Origin: an uncultured Flavobacteriaceae bacterium
GTDB lineage: Bacteria > Bacteroidota > Bacteroidia > Flavobacteriales > Flavobacteriaceae
DNA: 64,000 nt
Direction of reading: 5' to 3'
Assembly: GCA_905182295.1 (NCBI GenBank)
Contig: CAJJAZ010000005.1
Location: 62,001-126,000, forward strand
A program made the position numbers and the translations under genes. Positions 29,299 through 38,043 of this stretch are shown here, one piece after another (positions within the stretch are counted from its first letter, which is position 1; every line of letters begins with the position of its first letter). Below the pieces are notes generated by a model. It had not been told where the DNA came from and ran no database searches. It saw only the letters and a program-made list of their open reading frames with translations.

Positions 29299-30333
29299 AT
29301 GGAAAATACCTTAATTCACATTTTAGCGATAGAATCTTCCTGTGACGACACCTCTGCTGCGGTACTTCAGGGAGACAAAAGGCTGAGCAATGTGGTGGCT
29401 ACTCAAAAAATACACGAAGCATACGGTGGTGTGGTGCCAGAATTGGCCTCAAGAGCACACCAGAAAAATATTGTCCCCGTAGTAGATCAGGCGCTTAAAC
29501 AAGCGGGTATAGACAAGTCTGCCCTCCATGCCATTGCCTTTACCAGAGGGCCTGGACTAATGGGATCTCTTTTGGTGGGAACTTCCTTTGCCAAGTCACT
29601 TTCCCTAGGTTTAGACATTCCACTCATTGAAGTGAATCATATGCAGGGCCATGTCTTAGCACATTTCATTAAAAGTCCTGAGGAACCTGAAAAAGCCGTT
29701 CCAAAGTTTCCCTTTTTAGCCCTGACCATTAGCGGTGGTCACACACAAGTCATATTGGTCAAAGATTATTTTGACATGAATGTTTTAGGGGAAACCCTGG
29801 ACGATGCTGTAGGTGAGGCCTTTGACAAGTCTGCCAAAATATTAGGCTTCCCCTACCCCGGAGGCCCTTTGATTGACAAATTTGCTGCAGAAGGAAATCC
29901 CCATGCATTTGAATTTCCTATTCCAAAAGTGGCTGGTTTAAATTTTAGCTTCAGTGGACTAAAGACAAGCATACTTTATTTTATACAGAAAGAAATGGCT
30001 AAAAATCCAGATTTCATTGAGGCGCACAAAGCAGATATTTGTGCCTCTATTCAGTACACTATTGTGGAGATCCTCATGAGAAAAGTAAAAAAATCCGTGA
30101 CCCAAACAGGGGTTAGAGAAATAGCCATTGGCGGGGGTGTTTCTGCCAATAGTGGCATTAGAGCAGCGCTTACAACTGCAGGCAAAAAACACGGATGGAC
30201 CATTCATATTCCTAAATTTGAATATTGCACAGACAACGCTGCAATGATTGGTATTGTAGGCTATTTGAAATACCTCAATAAAGATTTTACCCACCAAAAA
30301 GTGGCGGCCAAAGCCAGGCACATCATTGACTAA
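29299..30333 (+). CDS. tsaD: tRNA N6-adenosine threonylcarbamoyltransferase
   Basis: Catalytic subunit of t6A37 synthesis, transferring the threonylcarbamoyl group to adenosine 37 of ANN-decoding tRNAs. The 344-aa protein has the start IESSCDDTSAAV, metal-binding His114 and His118 in NHMQGHVLAH, SGGHTQ, the ATPase GGGVSANSG loop and the final metal-binding Asp in CTDNAAMIG. First of four closely packed plus-strand genes. Confidence 0.97.
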   Translation: MENTLIHILAIESSCDDTSAAVLQGDKRLSNVVATQKIHEAYGGVVPELASRAHQKNIVPVVDQALKQAGIDKSALHAIAFTRGPGLMGSLLVGTSFAKSLSLGLDIPLIEVNHMQGHVLAHFIKSPEEPEKAVPKFPFLALTISGGHTQVILVKDYFDMNVLGETLDDAVGEAFDKSAKILGFPYPGGPLIDKFAAEGNPHAFEFPIPKVAGLNFSFSGLKTSILYFIQKEMAKNPDFIEAHKADICASIQYTIVEILMRKVKKSVTQTGVREIAIGGGVSANSGIRAALTTAGKKHGWTIHIPKFEYCTDNAAMIGIVGYLKYLNKDFTHQKVAAKARHIID

Positions 30334-30338
30334 TAACT

Positions 30339-31052
30339 ATGAACTTATTTTACGCACCCTCCTTTACGGCAGAGGACAACAGTGTAGCGCTATCTCAAGA
30401 GGAGAGCAAACACGCCTCCAAAGTACTTAGAAAAAAAACGGGAGATCTCATTCACCTCACCAACGGGAAAGGCCTTATGGCTCTTGGTGAAATTCAAGAA
30501 ATTTCGGGTAAAACAGTGAAAGTTTCTCTAGTAGAAATTCAGCACCTTGCCCCAAAACCCTATACCTTAGATCTATACGTAGCACCTACTAAAATGAATG
30601 ACCGCTACGAATGGTTTCTAGAGAAAGCCACTGAAATGGGACTTTCAAGTGTCACACCAATCATATGTGAACAATCCGAAAGGAAAGTGGTTAAACCAGA
30701 GCGATACGAAAAAGTACTTTTAAGTGCTATGAAACAATCTCTTCAAGCTTATTTACCTGTTTTACACCCGACCATTACTTTAAAAAAATGTTTGGATCAA
30801 GATATTGATGGAGAAAAGTTTTTTGCGCATTGTGAGGCAGACAACATTAAAATAGGCTTAAATTCCTTAGATTTAAAAAATAAAAAAATGTCAATTTTCA
30901 TTGGTCCCGAGGGAGATTTCTCCTTATCAGAAATTAAAAAAGCCATAGAAAAAGGGTGCAAACCCGTGAGTTTTGGAAACACCAGACTCAGAACAGAAAC
31001 CGCTGCTTTGTACGCTTGCGCCTCTGTGGCAGCTCAAAATGAAAGTGAATGA
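30339..31052 (+). CDS. rsmE: 16S rRNA (uracil(1498)-N(3))-methyltransferase
   Basis: 237-aa SPOUT-class methyltransferase. An N-terminal PUA-like domain (EESKHASKVLRKKTGDLIHLTNG) is followed by the knotted SAM-binding domain with KATEMG, IGPEGDFSLSEI and GNTRLRTETAALYA, all typical of RsmE. It methylates U1498 of 16S rRNA in the decoding region. It starts 5 bases after tsaD, and its stop overlaps the next start (ATGA). Confidence 0.95.
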   Translation: MNLFYAPSFTAEDNSVALSQEESKHASKVLRKKTGDLIHLTNGKGLMALGEIQEISGKTVKVSLVEIQHLAPKPYTLDLYVAPTKMNDRYEWFLEKATEMGLSSVTPIICEQSERKVVKPERYEKVLLSAMKQSLQAYLPVLHPTITLKKCLDQDIDGEKFFAHCEADNIKIGLNSLDLKNKKMSIFIGPEGDFSLSEIKKAIEKGCKPVSFGNTRLRTETAALYACASVAAQNESE

Positions 31053-32137
31053 ACGCAAAAATCATTTCTTCTGGGATTTTAAGGGCCCTGGCTATTGTTG
31101 TGGCTATTCTGGCTGGTTTGTATTTTCTCAATGCAATTACGACAGTTTTAGTTTATATAGTCATAGCGGCCATTGTATCCCTTATTGGGAGACCCATTGC
31201 CCTTTTTCTAAAAAACAAACTCAGGTTTAATAGGACTATAGCCGCTATAAGCACTATGGCTATTTTATTAGGCATTTTATCCATGCTTATTGCCCTGGTA
31301 GTTCCCTTACTCGTTCAACAAGGGGAAAATCTAAGCCTATTAAATATTAAAGGCCTCAAAAGCAGTATTACTGACTTATATGCAGAAATCACAGCCTATT
31401 TTGGTCTAGAAAACAATTCTTTATTTGCTCAATTTCAAGACAGTAGCTTAATCACCACTTTATCATTAGAGCAGCTACCAGCGTTTTTTAACGCCGTATT
31501 GGGTCTTCTAGGTAACTTTGGTGCAGGCCTCTTTTCGGTGGCCTTTATCTCTTTCTTTTTCTTAAAAGACAGTGAATTGTTTGAAAATGGCATTCTCATG
31601 TGGGTGCCTTCAAAAGAAAATCTTAAAACCAAGGAGGCTTTTACTAAGATTAAAAGCCTTCTATCTAGGTATTTTTTAGGATTGTTGTTTCAAATACTCA
31701 TATTGTTTGTGATTTACAGTATCGTTTTGAGTGTTTTTTCTGTGCCCAACGCCTTGGTCATTGCCTTCCTTTGCGCCCTGTTAAATCTTATCCCATATGT
31801 GGGTCCAATTGTCGGTGGAATGCTCATGATGTTTTTAACCATGAGCAGTCAATTAGGCGCTTCATTTAATGAGATAATCTTACCGAAAACCTCCTATGTA
31901 ATGATCGGTTTTATTGTGGGGCAGTTGGTAGATAATTTCTTGTCGCAACCCCTTATTTTTTCAAAAAGCGTAAAGTCTCACCCGCTGGAAATATTCTTAA
32001 TTATTTTGTGCGGAGGCCTGCTTTGGGGCATTACTGGAATGGTGGTAGCAATCCCATTATACACGGCAATAAAGGTGGTGTTAAAGGTGTTTTTTGCAGA
32101 AAATAGTCAGATAAAATCTTGGACAAAAAACTTATAG
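31049..32137 (+). CDS. AI-2E family transporter
   Basis: 362-aa polytopic inner-membrane protein of the AI-2E (PerM/YdiK/TqsA) family, with about eight hydrophobic helices. A family-typical segment ALLNLIPYVGPIVGGM is near residue 245, and PLIFSKSVKSHPLEIFL near residue 305. Relatives have been proposed as autoinducer-2 exporters or Na+/H+ antiporters. Transport function here is unassigned. It overlaps rsmE by four bases. Confidence 0.88.
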   Translation: MNAKIISSGILRALAIVVAILAGLYFLNAITTVLVYIVIAAIVSLIGRPIALFLKNKLRFNRTIAAISTMAILLGILSMLIALVVPLLVQQGENLSLLNIKGLKSSITDLYAEITAYFGLENNSLFAQFQDSSLITTLSLEQLPAFFNAVLGLLGNFGAGLFSVAFISFFFLKDSELFENGILMWVPSKENLKTKEAFTKIKSLLSRYFLGLLFQILILFVIYSIVLSVFSVPNALVIAFLCALLNLIPYVGPIVGGMLMMFLTMSSQLGASFNEIILPKTSYVMIGFIVGQLVDNFLSQPLIFSKSVKSHPLEIFLIILCGGLLWGITGMVVAIPLYTAIKVVLKVFFAENSQIKSWTKNL

Positions 32138-32144
32138 CTTTACT

Positions 32145-33329
32145 TTGAATAAAAATATATTAAATACTGGTATTCAAGATTTTATAAATAATAATTTAAC
32201 TACTGACACCTTGTCAGTAGCGCTCTCTAAGCCCCTTTTTGAAGGGGTGAACAATACTGAGATCATTCAGCAGATAGAAGCGGCTAAAAAGTGCGTCCAT
32301 AAGCTCCCTACTTGGTTCAATACCCAGGGCATTTATTACCCCCTACCCCTTCAAGTAGAACAGACTTCCTCTGAGATTACTGCGCGCTATAAAGCGGGTT
32401 TGGTCCGGGGCAAATCACTGGCAGATATCAGTGGTGGGACTGGCGTAGATAGCTTTTATTTTGCAAATAATATAGAGCGAGTTTATCACCTAGAAATTAA
32501 GCCTGAATTGGCTGAAATTGCCGCCTTTAATTTTAGTGTTTTAGGGGGTAATAATATCAGTTCAATGTCCACAGACGGTATTGACTTTATCGATAATTTC
32601 AAAGACACTTTTGATTGGATCTATGTAGACCCCTCTAGAAGGAGTGATCAAAAGGGAAAGGTCTTTATGCTTGAAGATTGCAGTCCTTCTATGCCAACTA
32701 TTTTACCAATACTTTGGAAGAAGACCAATAAAATTTTGATCAAAACAGCCCCCCTTTTAGACATTAGCGCTGGTTTAAAGGAATTAAACAGTGTGAAAGA
32801 GATTCATGCTGTTGCTGTGAACAAAGAGGTTAAAGAGTTATTATGGCTGCTAGAGAAGGATTATGATGGCCCTGTAGCCCTTAAAGCCGTAATTCTTAAT
32901 GAACAACATGGCTCATTAGAATCATTTAACAGCAGTATGTCTGAGGAAGCCCATAGCAAAGCCAGCTTTAGCCTGCCCCTCGATTATTTATTTGAACCAC
33001 ATGCAGCAGTATTAAAAATAGGGGCGTTTAAAAGTGTTTCTAGCCAGCTGGAAATGCTTAAACTTCATCCAAACAGTCACTTGTACACCGCACATCATAT
33101 TGTGCCCTTTCCCGGTCGCAGTTTTAAAATACTGAATTATTTTGCCTACCACAAGAAAGCCATGAAGTCTTTTGAGAAGACCAAAGCCAATGTGAGTACC
33201 CGAAATTTTAAAATGACCGTTGCGGATTTAAGAAAAAAACACCACCTCCAAGACGGAGGTAGTGTGTATTTGTTTTTTACAACAGACCTTGAAGAAAGGC
33301 CTATTGTAGTGGTTTGTGAGAAAACTTAA
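32145..33329 (+). CDS. Class I SAM-dependent methyltransferase with THUMP-like C-terminus
   Basis: 394-aa protein. The Rossmann core around residues 95-200 has DISGGTGVDSFYFA for SAM binding and DWIYVDPSRRSDQKGK, a catalytic-type segment resembling DPPR motifs of RNA methyltransferases. The C-terminal part with PFPGRSFKILNYF is typical of the flavobacterial THUMP-like family. Probably an RNA methyltransferase (inference). TTG at 32145 is the apparent start, 7 bases after the transporter gene. Its stop overlaps the stop of the convergent gene in TTAA. Confidence 0.82.
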   Translation: MNKNILNTGIQDFINNNLTTDTLSVALSKPLFEGVNNTEIIQQIEAAKKCVHKLPTWFNTQGIYYPLPLQVEQTSSEITARYKAGLVRGKSLADISGGTGVDSFYFANNIERVYHLEIKPELAEIAAFNFSVLGGNNISSMSTDGIDFIDNFKDTFDWIYVDPSRRSDQKGKVFMLEDCSPSMPTILPILWKKTNKILIKTAPLLDISAGLKELNSVKEIHAVAVNKEVKELLWLLEKDYDGPVALKAVILNEQHGSLESFNSSMSEEAHSKASFSLPLDYLFEPHAAVLKIGAFKSVSSQLEMLKLHPNSHLYTAHHIVPFPGRSFKILNYFAYHKKAMKSFEKTKANVSTRNFKMTVADLRKKHHLQDGGSVYLFFTTDLEERPIVVVCEKT

Positions 33330-34039
33330 GTTAAGAGGTTTCCTTGCTCATCCCAAGAGGCTATATTCCCCCTAGTTTTCTGGTCAATGCATTTAGCCAA
33401 CCAGTCTGCTTCATAAGCCACACCGTGTTGGTCTAGTACCTCCTGAGGCACTCCATCCCAAACATTAGGCATATTTCCTTGGTAACCCAGGTCTTTAATT
33501 CCAGTTTCTGTGGTGTAATATCCAGTTAGGGTGAGGTTTCTCATCAGAGAGAAGAAACGTACTTCTAACGGGCGTTCTCCTTCAGAAATTGCTAAATCTG
33601 GATAGGCAATTTCTTCTAATATCTCATGCTGTTGTGCCAGTTCAAGTTTTTTTAATTCCAGTCCAAAACGCCTATTGCTCGTATGATCAAGCCACATAAG
33701 CCCTCCCCTTATAGGGGTTTGAAAAGCCGGGTAATCCTTGGCCATGAACTCAATGAAATCTGGAACACCCACACTAGCTGCACTTGGAAAATCTTCATTT
33801 TCGGGTAAAATAAGTGCTGTGAGGGTGGCCAAACTCTCTAATTCATGAACACTAAAAAATTGCTGGGCGTGTAAGGAAGCTATTTGGGCGTCTTCCTCTG
33901 GAGTTCTCCCATAATTGGTCGCTCCACTAGCCATGGCTTCTTGTGCTTCTGAACTAATTTCTGGCTGGCAAGAAGCTAAGGCCAAACCTCCAGCTGCTGC
34001 ACCAATAAAAAGGGACTTTATACTTTCTCTTCTATCCAT
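33326..34039 (-). CDS. Gluconate 2-dehydrogenase subunit 3 family protein
   Basis: 237-aa small subunit of membrane-linked sugar dehydrogenases. The N-terminus MDRRESIKSLFIGAAAGG has a twin-arginine-like motif and a hydrophobic segment ending in the lipobox LASC, suggesting Tat export with lipid anchoring. The mature part has the ELESLATLTALILPENEDFPSA region typical of the family. It starts 3 bases after the GMC gene ends and likely forms a complex with that enzyme, helping to export and attach it. Confidence 0.9.
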   Translation of the reverse strand: MDRRESIKSLFIGAAAGGLALASCQPEISSEAQEAMASGATNYGRTPEEDAQIASLHAQQFFSVHELESLATLTALILPENEDFPSAASVGVPDFIEFMAKDYPAFQTPIRGGLMWLDHTSNRRFGLELKKLELAQQHEILEEIAYPDLAISEGERPLEVRFFSLMRNLTLTGYYTTETGIKDLGYQGNMPNVWDGVPQEVLDQHGVAYEADWLAKCIDQKTRGNIASWDEQGNLLT

Positions 34040-34042
34040 TTC

Positions 34043-35761
34043 TTAAATATTTTGCATTTTAAGCTGTTCTACAATATAGTCACAAGTTCTCCACGAGAGC
34101 GCTAAGATGGTCCATGTAGGGTTTTTGTCGGCCTGAGAAACGAAAGGCCCCGCGTCTACAATAAATACATTATTAGCGTCGTGTAATTGCTGGAATTGAT
34201 TTACCACAGAAGTCTTTGGGTCGTTACCCATTCTGGTCGTACCCACCTCGTGAATAATTCTTCCTGGGGCTTCTAAACCGTACTCCTTGTCTGCACCAGG
34301 AGCCTCAGAAAGTGCCTCACCGCCCATATTGTGAATGAGTTCGTCAAAAGTTTCATGCATATGCTTGGCTTGTTTGCGCTCAAAGTCTGACCAGTTATAA
34401 TGGAAACGGAGCACTGGAATTCCAAATTGATCTACCACAGAAGGATCTATTTCACAATAGTTGTCTTCCACAGCGATAGATTCCCCCCTACCGCCAAAAC
34501 CAACTACGGATCCATAGTATTTCTTCACATCTGAACGAAGGTTATTGCCATAACCGCCTACCTTGAGTCCAAAAAACTTGTTGTATTCATTGGCGTTAAA
34601 ACCAAAACCGTAGTTTGGCATTCCCATACCACCCCATACTTCTATATGGTACCCTCTTGGGAAATCTAATTTTTTATTGTCTAACCACCATGGAGTATAT
34701 ACATGCATACCTCCTACACCATCTTCATTATACATCTTTCTATTCACCAAATCTGGTACAAAGGCCGCCCTACTACTACCTGTAGAATCGTGAAGGTATT
34801 TACCTACGGTGTTACCACTATTTCCTAAGCCATTAGGATGTTGGGGAGATTTTGAGTTTAATAGTATTCTCGCTGAACTACAGGCAGAGGCTGCCAAAAC
34901 AACTACCTTGGCCCTTAGGGTGTACTCTTTTCTATCTGCCTTATCAATATAGGAAACGCCAGTGGCCTTTCCCTCTGAGTTGGTCAGTACCTCTCTCACC
35001 ATGGCATTGTTGTACAAGTCTATCTGACCTCCATTCTTTTGTGCTGGAAAAATTAGGCAACTACCCGCAGAGAAATCTGCATAAGCAGAACAGGACCTAT
35101 TGCACTGACCGCAGTAAAAACAAACCCCGCGTTCAGGGTTAATTTTCTTAGTCAGCATAGACATCCTAGAGGGAATCACTGGAATATTAGACTTTCTTGC
35201 GCCTTTAATATAAAACAGCTCGTGCAATCTTGGTTTTGGTGGTGGTAAGAAAAAACCATCTGGCTCATTGGGCAGGTTTTCTTTAGAACCAAAAAGTCCA
35301 ATGAGTTTATCTACTTTGTCGTAATAAGGTTTCACATCTTCATAACCAATAGGCCAGTTATCTCCTAACCCATCTACGTCTTTATGCTTGAAATCACGCT
35401 CTGAAAAACGAAGCGATATACGGCCCCAGTGGTTGGTCCTTCCTCCGAGCATACGCGCCCTAAACCAGTCAAACTTGGTGCCGTCTTTTCTAGTGTAAGG
35501 TTCCCCGGGAATGTCCCATCCACCGTACAAGGCGTCAAAATCACCAAAAGTTCTTTGGGTGTTAGCCCCTCTTCTAGGAGATTCCCAAGGCCATTTCATC
35601 TGCGTTTGCTGGTCTGGATTGGCTGGATCAAAATGTGGTCCTGCCTCTACTACTGCAATGTTTAAACCTGCCTCTGAGAGTATTTTTGTGGCCATTCCAC
35701 CACCTGCTCCAGAACCGACAATCACAGCGTCGTATATTTTAGAGGATTCTTTTATTTGCAT
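34043..35761 (-). CDS. GMC family oxidoreductase (sugar/alcohol dehydrogenase large subunit)
   Basis: 572-aa FAD enzyme. The ADP-binding motif VGSGAGGGMAT is at residues 15-25, the ARMLGGRTNHWG block at 102-113 is the GMC signature region, and the C-terminal HEVGTTRMG...NVFIVDAG carries the catalytic His region. Cys214, Cys217, Cys220 and Cys224 form a CxxCxxCxxxC pattern that could bind an Fe-S cluster, as in bacterial FAD-dependent glucose dehydrogenase complexes. The protein lacks its own export signal, consistent with co-export by the downstream lipoprotein-like subunit. Substrate unknown, probably a sugar or polyol. Confidence 0.9.
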   Translation of the reverse strand: MQIKESSKIYDAVIVGSGAGGGMATKILSEAGLNIAVVEAGPHFDPANPDQQTQMKWPWESPRRGANTQRTFGDFDALYGGWDIPGEPYTRKDGTKFDWFRARMLGGRTNHWGRISLRFSERDFKHKDVDGLGDNWPIGYEDVKPYYDKVDKLIGLFGSKENLPNEPDGFFLPPPKPRLHELFYIKGARKSNIPVIPSRMSMLTKKINPERGVCFYCGQCNRSCSAYADFSAGSCLIFPAQKNGGQIDLYNNAMVREVLTNSEGKATGVSYIDKADRKEYTLRAKVVVLAASACSSARILLNSKSPQHPNGLGNSGNTVGKYLHDSTGSSRAAFVPDLVNRKMYNEDGVGGMHVYTPWWLDNKKLDFPRGYHIEVWGGMGMPNYGFGFNANEYNKFFGLKVGGYGNNLRSDVKKYYGSVVGFGGRGESIAVEDNYCEIDPSVVDQFGIPVLRFHYNWSDFERKQAKHMHETFDELIHNMGGEALSEAPGADKEYGLEAPGRIIHEVGTTRMGNDPKTSVVNQFQQLHDANNVFIVDAGPFVSQADKNPTWTILALSWRTCDYIVEQLKMQNI

Positions 35762-35839
35762 AGTTGGTTATTTTGAAAACAATATAAGGCAAAAATCTCT
35801 TTTGAATAAAACTCTTATACCAACAACTTGTAGCAGGCT

Positions 35840-35862
35840 AAAAACAACCTTTTTGAAAGGTT
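35840..35862 (-). terminator. Terminator after the DUF255 gene
   Basis: A perfect 7-bp stem (AACCTTT/AAAGGTT) with a 3-base loop is followed on the minus strand by GUUUUU. It lies just after the stop of the DUF255 gene and before the GMC gene. Confidence 0.6.
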
Positions 35863-35872
35863 AAATGACTTT

Positions 35873-37954
35873 TTATTGCAATTGTTCAAGCGCTTCTGAA
35901 ACAGTACTTACTGGAAGCTTACAACTGTAATCTACACAGACATACAACAAGGTCTCTCCGGCAGCGTATCGGTCTTGAAATAAAGGCAATTCACTCGGTG
36001 TTTGTGAACCAACCACCAATACATTAGGAAGGCCCAATTGATTCATTTTTTTTGCAAAATAAAACGCTTGTGGCCCCAAAATAGCTAACTCATAATAAGG
36101 ATAAAGTTCATATAAATAAACCTGGCCCCATTGGGTGTAGTTTTCTAGATCACTGGAAATAAAAGCTTGGACGTTTTGCATGGCTTTCTCTGCTTTTTCA
36201 GTGGCCTCAGATTGAAATTTAATATGCCCTATTAGAAAATTAACTTGTGCTGCCACCCCATTATCAGAGGGCATTACTCCGTCTGAGAACACATAAAGTG
36301 GTGCCATTAAATCAGCTGTATCACCAAAGGCATAGGCAGATTTTTCTGCATGGTAAAACCGACTGTTTAAATAAGTCATATTATTTTCTGCAGCGTCCAA
36401 ATAAGAGGGGTTGTTGGTAGAAAAATACAGCGCCAATGCTGCCTGGGACAAATAGACGTAATCTTGCGTAAAGACAGGTGTTGCCTCCCCAGCTTTATTA
36501 ATATGACGCAACTTTTCTGGTGCTAGGGAGGTGATAAGTCCATATAGCTGTGTGGCTCCTTCCAAATAATGAGCATCTCCAAAAGCATTGTATGCTTCTG
36601 CATAAGCACTTACTAATAAAGCATTCCAAGAAGTAATAAGCTTGTGATCCCTCAAAGGAGCCCCTCTTTCATTGCGGGCCTCTAAGAGCAATTGCTCCCA
36701 TTCACTTCGCAAAGCTTCAAAACTTTCTTGAGTGAGTCCGTGGGTGGCTTTAAATAATGCAATGTCTTCTGGGGCTTGAAGGATCCAATAGCGGTCTTCC
36801 CACAAGTCGTTTTCTAACAAACCATAGTAAGCAGAAAACAATTCCCAACCATCAGGGATTAAAGCTTTAAGCTCTTGGGGCGTCCATATATAAAAAAGCC
36901 CCTCCTCTCCACTAAAATCTGCATCTAAAGCAGCTGCATAGCCCCCATTAGGAAGCTTCATTTCTCGCTCTAAAAAATCATAGGTTTCCGCTACCACTTC
37001 CTCATACCGCTCTTTTTTAAAAAATTTAAACGCTTTAGAATAAAGTTGTACCAATTGCGCATTGTCATAAAGCATTTTTTCAAAATGAGGCACTTTCCAA
37101 TTAGGATCCGTACTATAGCGGTAAAAACCACCCCCTATTTGATCAAAAATACCCCCAGAAGCCATTTTATCGAGTGTGGATTCTACATAGGAAAGTACGA
37201 GGCTGTCTTTTGAAAGTTGTCCGTAAGAAAGGAGGAATTCTAAACTGTTAGGTCGCATGAATTTCTGATCTCCTTTGAGCCCCCCCCATTCAAGGTCCCA
37301 TTTCTTCTGCCATTTAATCATTCCATTTGCTAAGTCTAACTGATTCAAATTAGCTCCTTCTAAAGGAACTTGAACAGACAGTGCCTCAGTCATTCCATTT
37401 TTTAGATCTTTCCCAAAAGACCTGATTTTTTCTGGTTGGTTGGAATACAGATCCTTTAACTGTTTTAAAACAGCCATCCATTGGGTCTTAGAGTGATACG
37501 TACCTCCATATATAGGGGTTCCATCTGGTAAGGCTACCACATTCAAGGGCCAACCCGTCTGCTTGCCCATCAGACTTAATGCAGTCATATACGTTTGGTC
37601 TATATCTGGTCTTTCTTCTCGATCTACTTTTATATTCACAAAAAAATTATTCATTAAATCTGCAACCTCCCCGTCTTCAAAACTCTCTTCTTCCATAACA
37701 TGACACCAATGGCAGGAGGCATAACCCACACTAATTACTAACAAACGATCTAAATCTTTTGCCTTTTTCAAGGCTGTATTACCCCAAATTTTCCAAGCCA
37801 CCGGGTTTTTGGCGTGTTGCAATAAATAGGGACTGCTTTGGGCAGACAATTCGTTGGTTTGGGTGTAAATATCCTGAGAATACATAGATTCCGGCCATAA
37901 CAATAAAGCCAATAGCACTAATAAAACCTTTAATGTTTTAGTCATTTCATTCAT
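35873..37954 (-). CDS. Thioredoxin-fold DUF255 protein (YyaL/SSP411 family)
   Basis: 693-aa exported protein; signal peptide VLLVLLALLLWPESMYS then Gln. The first domain (about residues 35-190) is a thioredoxin fold with CHWC as its active-site pair in SVGYASCHWCHVMEEESFED, followed by DREERPDID, the signature of DUF255. The rest is an alpha/alpha barrel resembling six-hairpin glycosidases (about 210-650). Homologues in other phyla are often cytosolic, whereas this one has a signal peptide. Function unknown. An ATG three codons in (37945) is an equally good start. Confidence 0.88.
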   Translation of the reverse strand: MNEMTKTLKVLLVLLALLLWPESMYSQDIYTQTNELSAQSSPYLLQHAKNPVAWKIWGNTALKKAKDLDRLLVISVGYASCHWCHVMEEESFEDGEVADLMNNFFVNIKVDREERPDIDQTYMTALSLMGKQTGWPLNVVALPDGTPIYGGTYHSKTQWMAVLKQLKDLYSNQPEKIRSFGKDLKNGMTEALSVQVPLEGANLNQLDLANGMIKWQKKWDLEWGGLKGDQKFMRPNSLEFLLSYGQLSKDSLVLSYVESTLDKMASGGIFDQIGGGFYRYSTDPNWKVPHFEKMLYDNAQLVQLYSKAFKFFKKERYEEVVAETYDFLEREMKLPNGGYAAALDADFSGEEGLFYIWTPQELKALIPDGWELFSAYYGLLENDLWEDRYWILQAPEDIALFKATHGLTQESFEALRSEWEQLLLEARNERGAPLRDHKLITSWNALLVSAYAEAYNAFGDAHYLEGATQLYGLITSLAPEKLRHINKAGEATPVFTQDYVYLSQAALALYFSTNNPSYLDAAENNMTYLNSRFYHAEKSAYAFGDTADLMAPLYVFSDGVMPSDNGVAAQVNFLIGHIKFQSEATEKAEKAMQNVQAFISSDLENYTQWGQVYLYELYPYYELAILGPQAFYFAKKMNQLGLPNVLVVGSQTPSELPLFQDRYAAGETLLYVCVDYSCKLPVSTVSEALEQLQ

Positions 37955-38043
37955 AAGTGATCCAAATTACAATTTATTTTGAAAATACAATCATCCGTAT
38001 GAACTGCTGAAAAAATACTTACATTTACACATATTTTTGGCTT

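Noticed and set aside
33326-33329. Four-base overlap of convergent stop codons in TTAA
   Set aside because: Compact convergent gene ends are common and need no special explanation.
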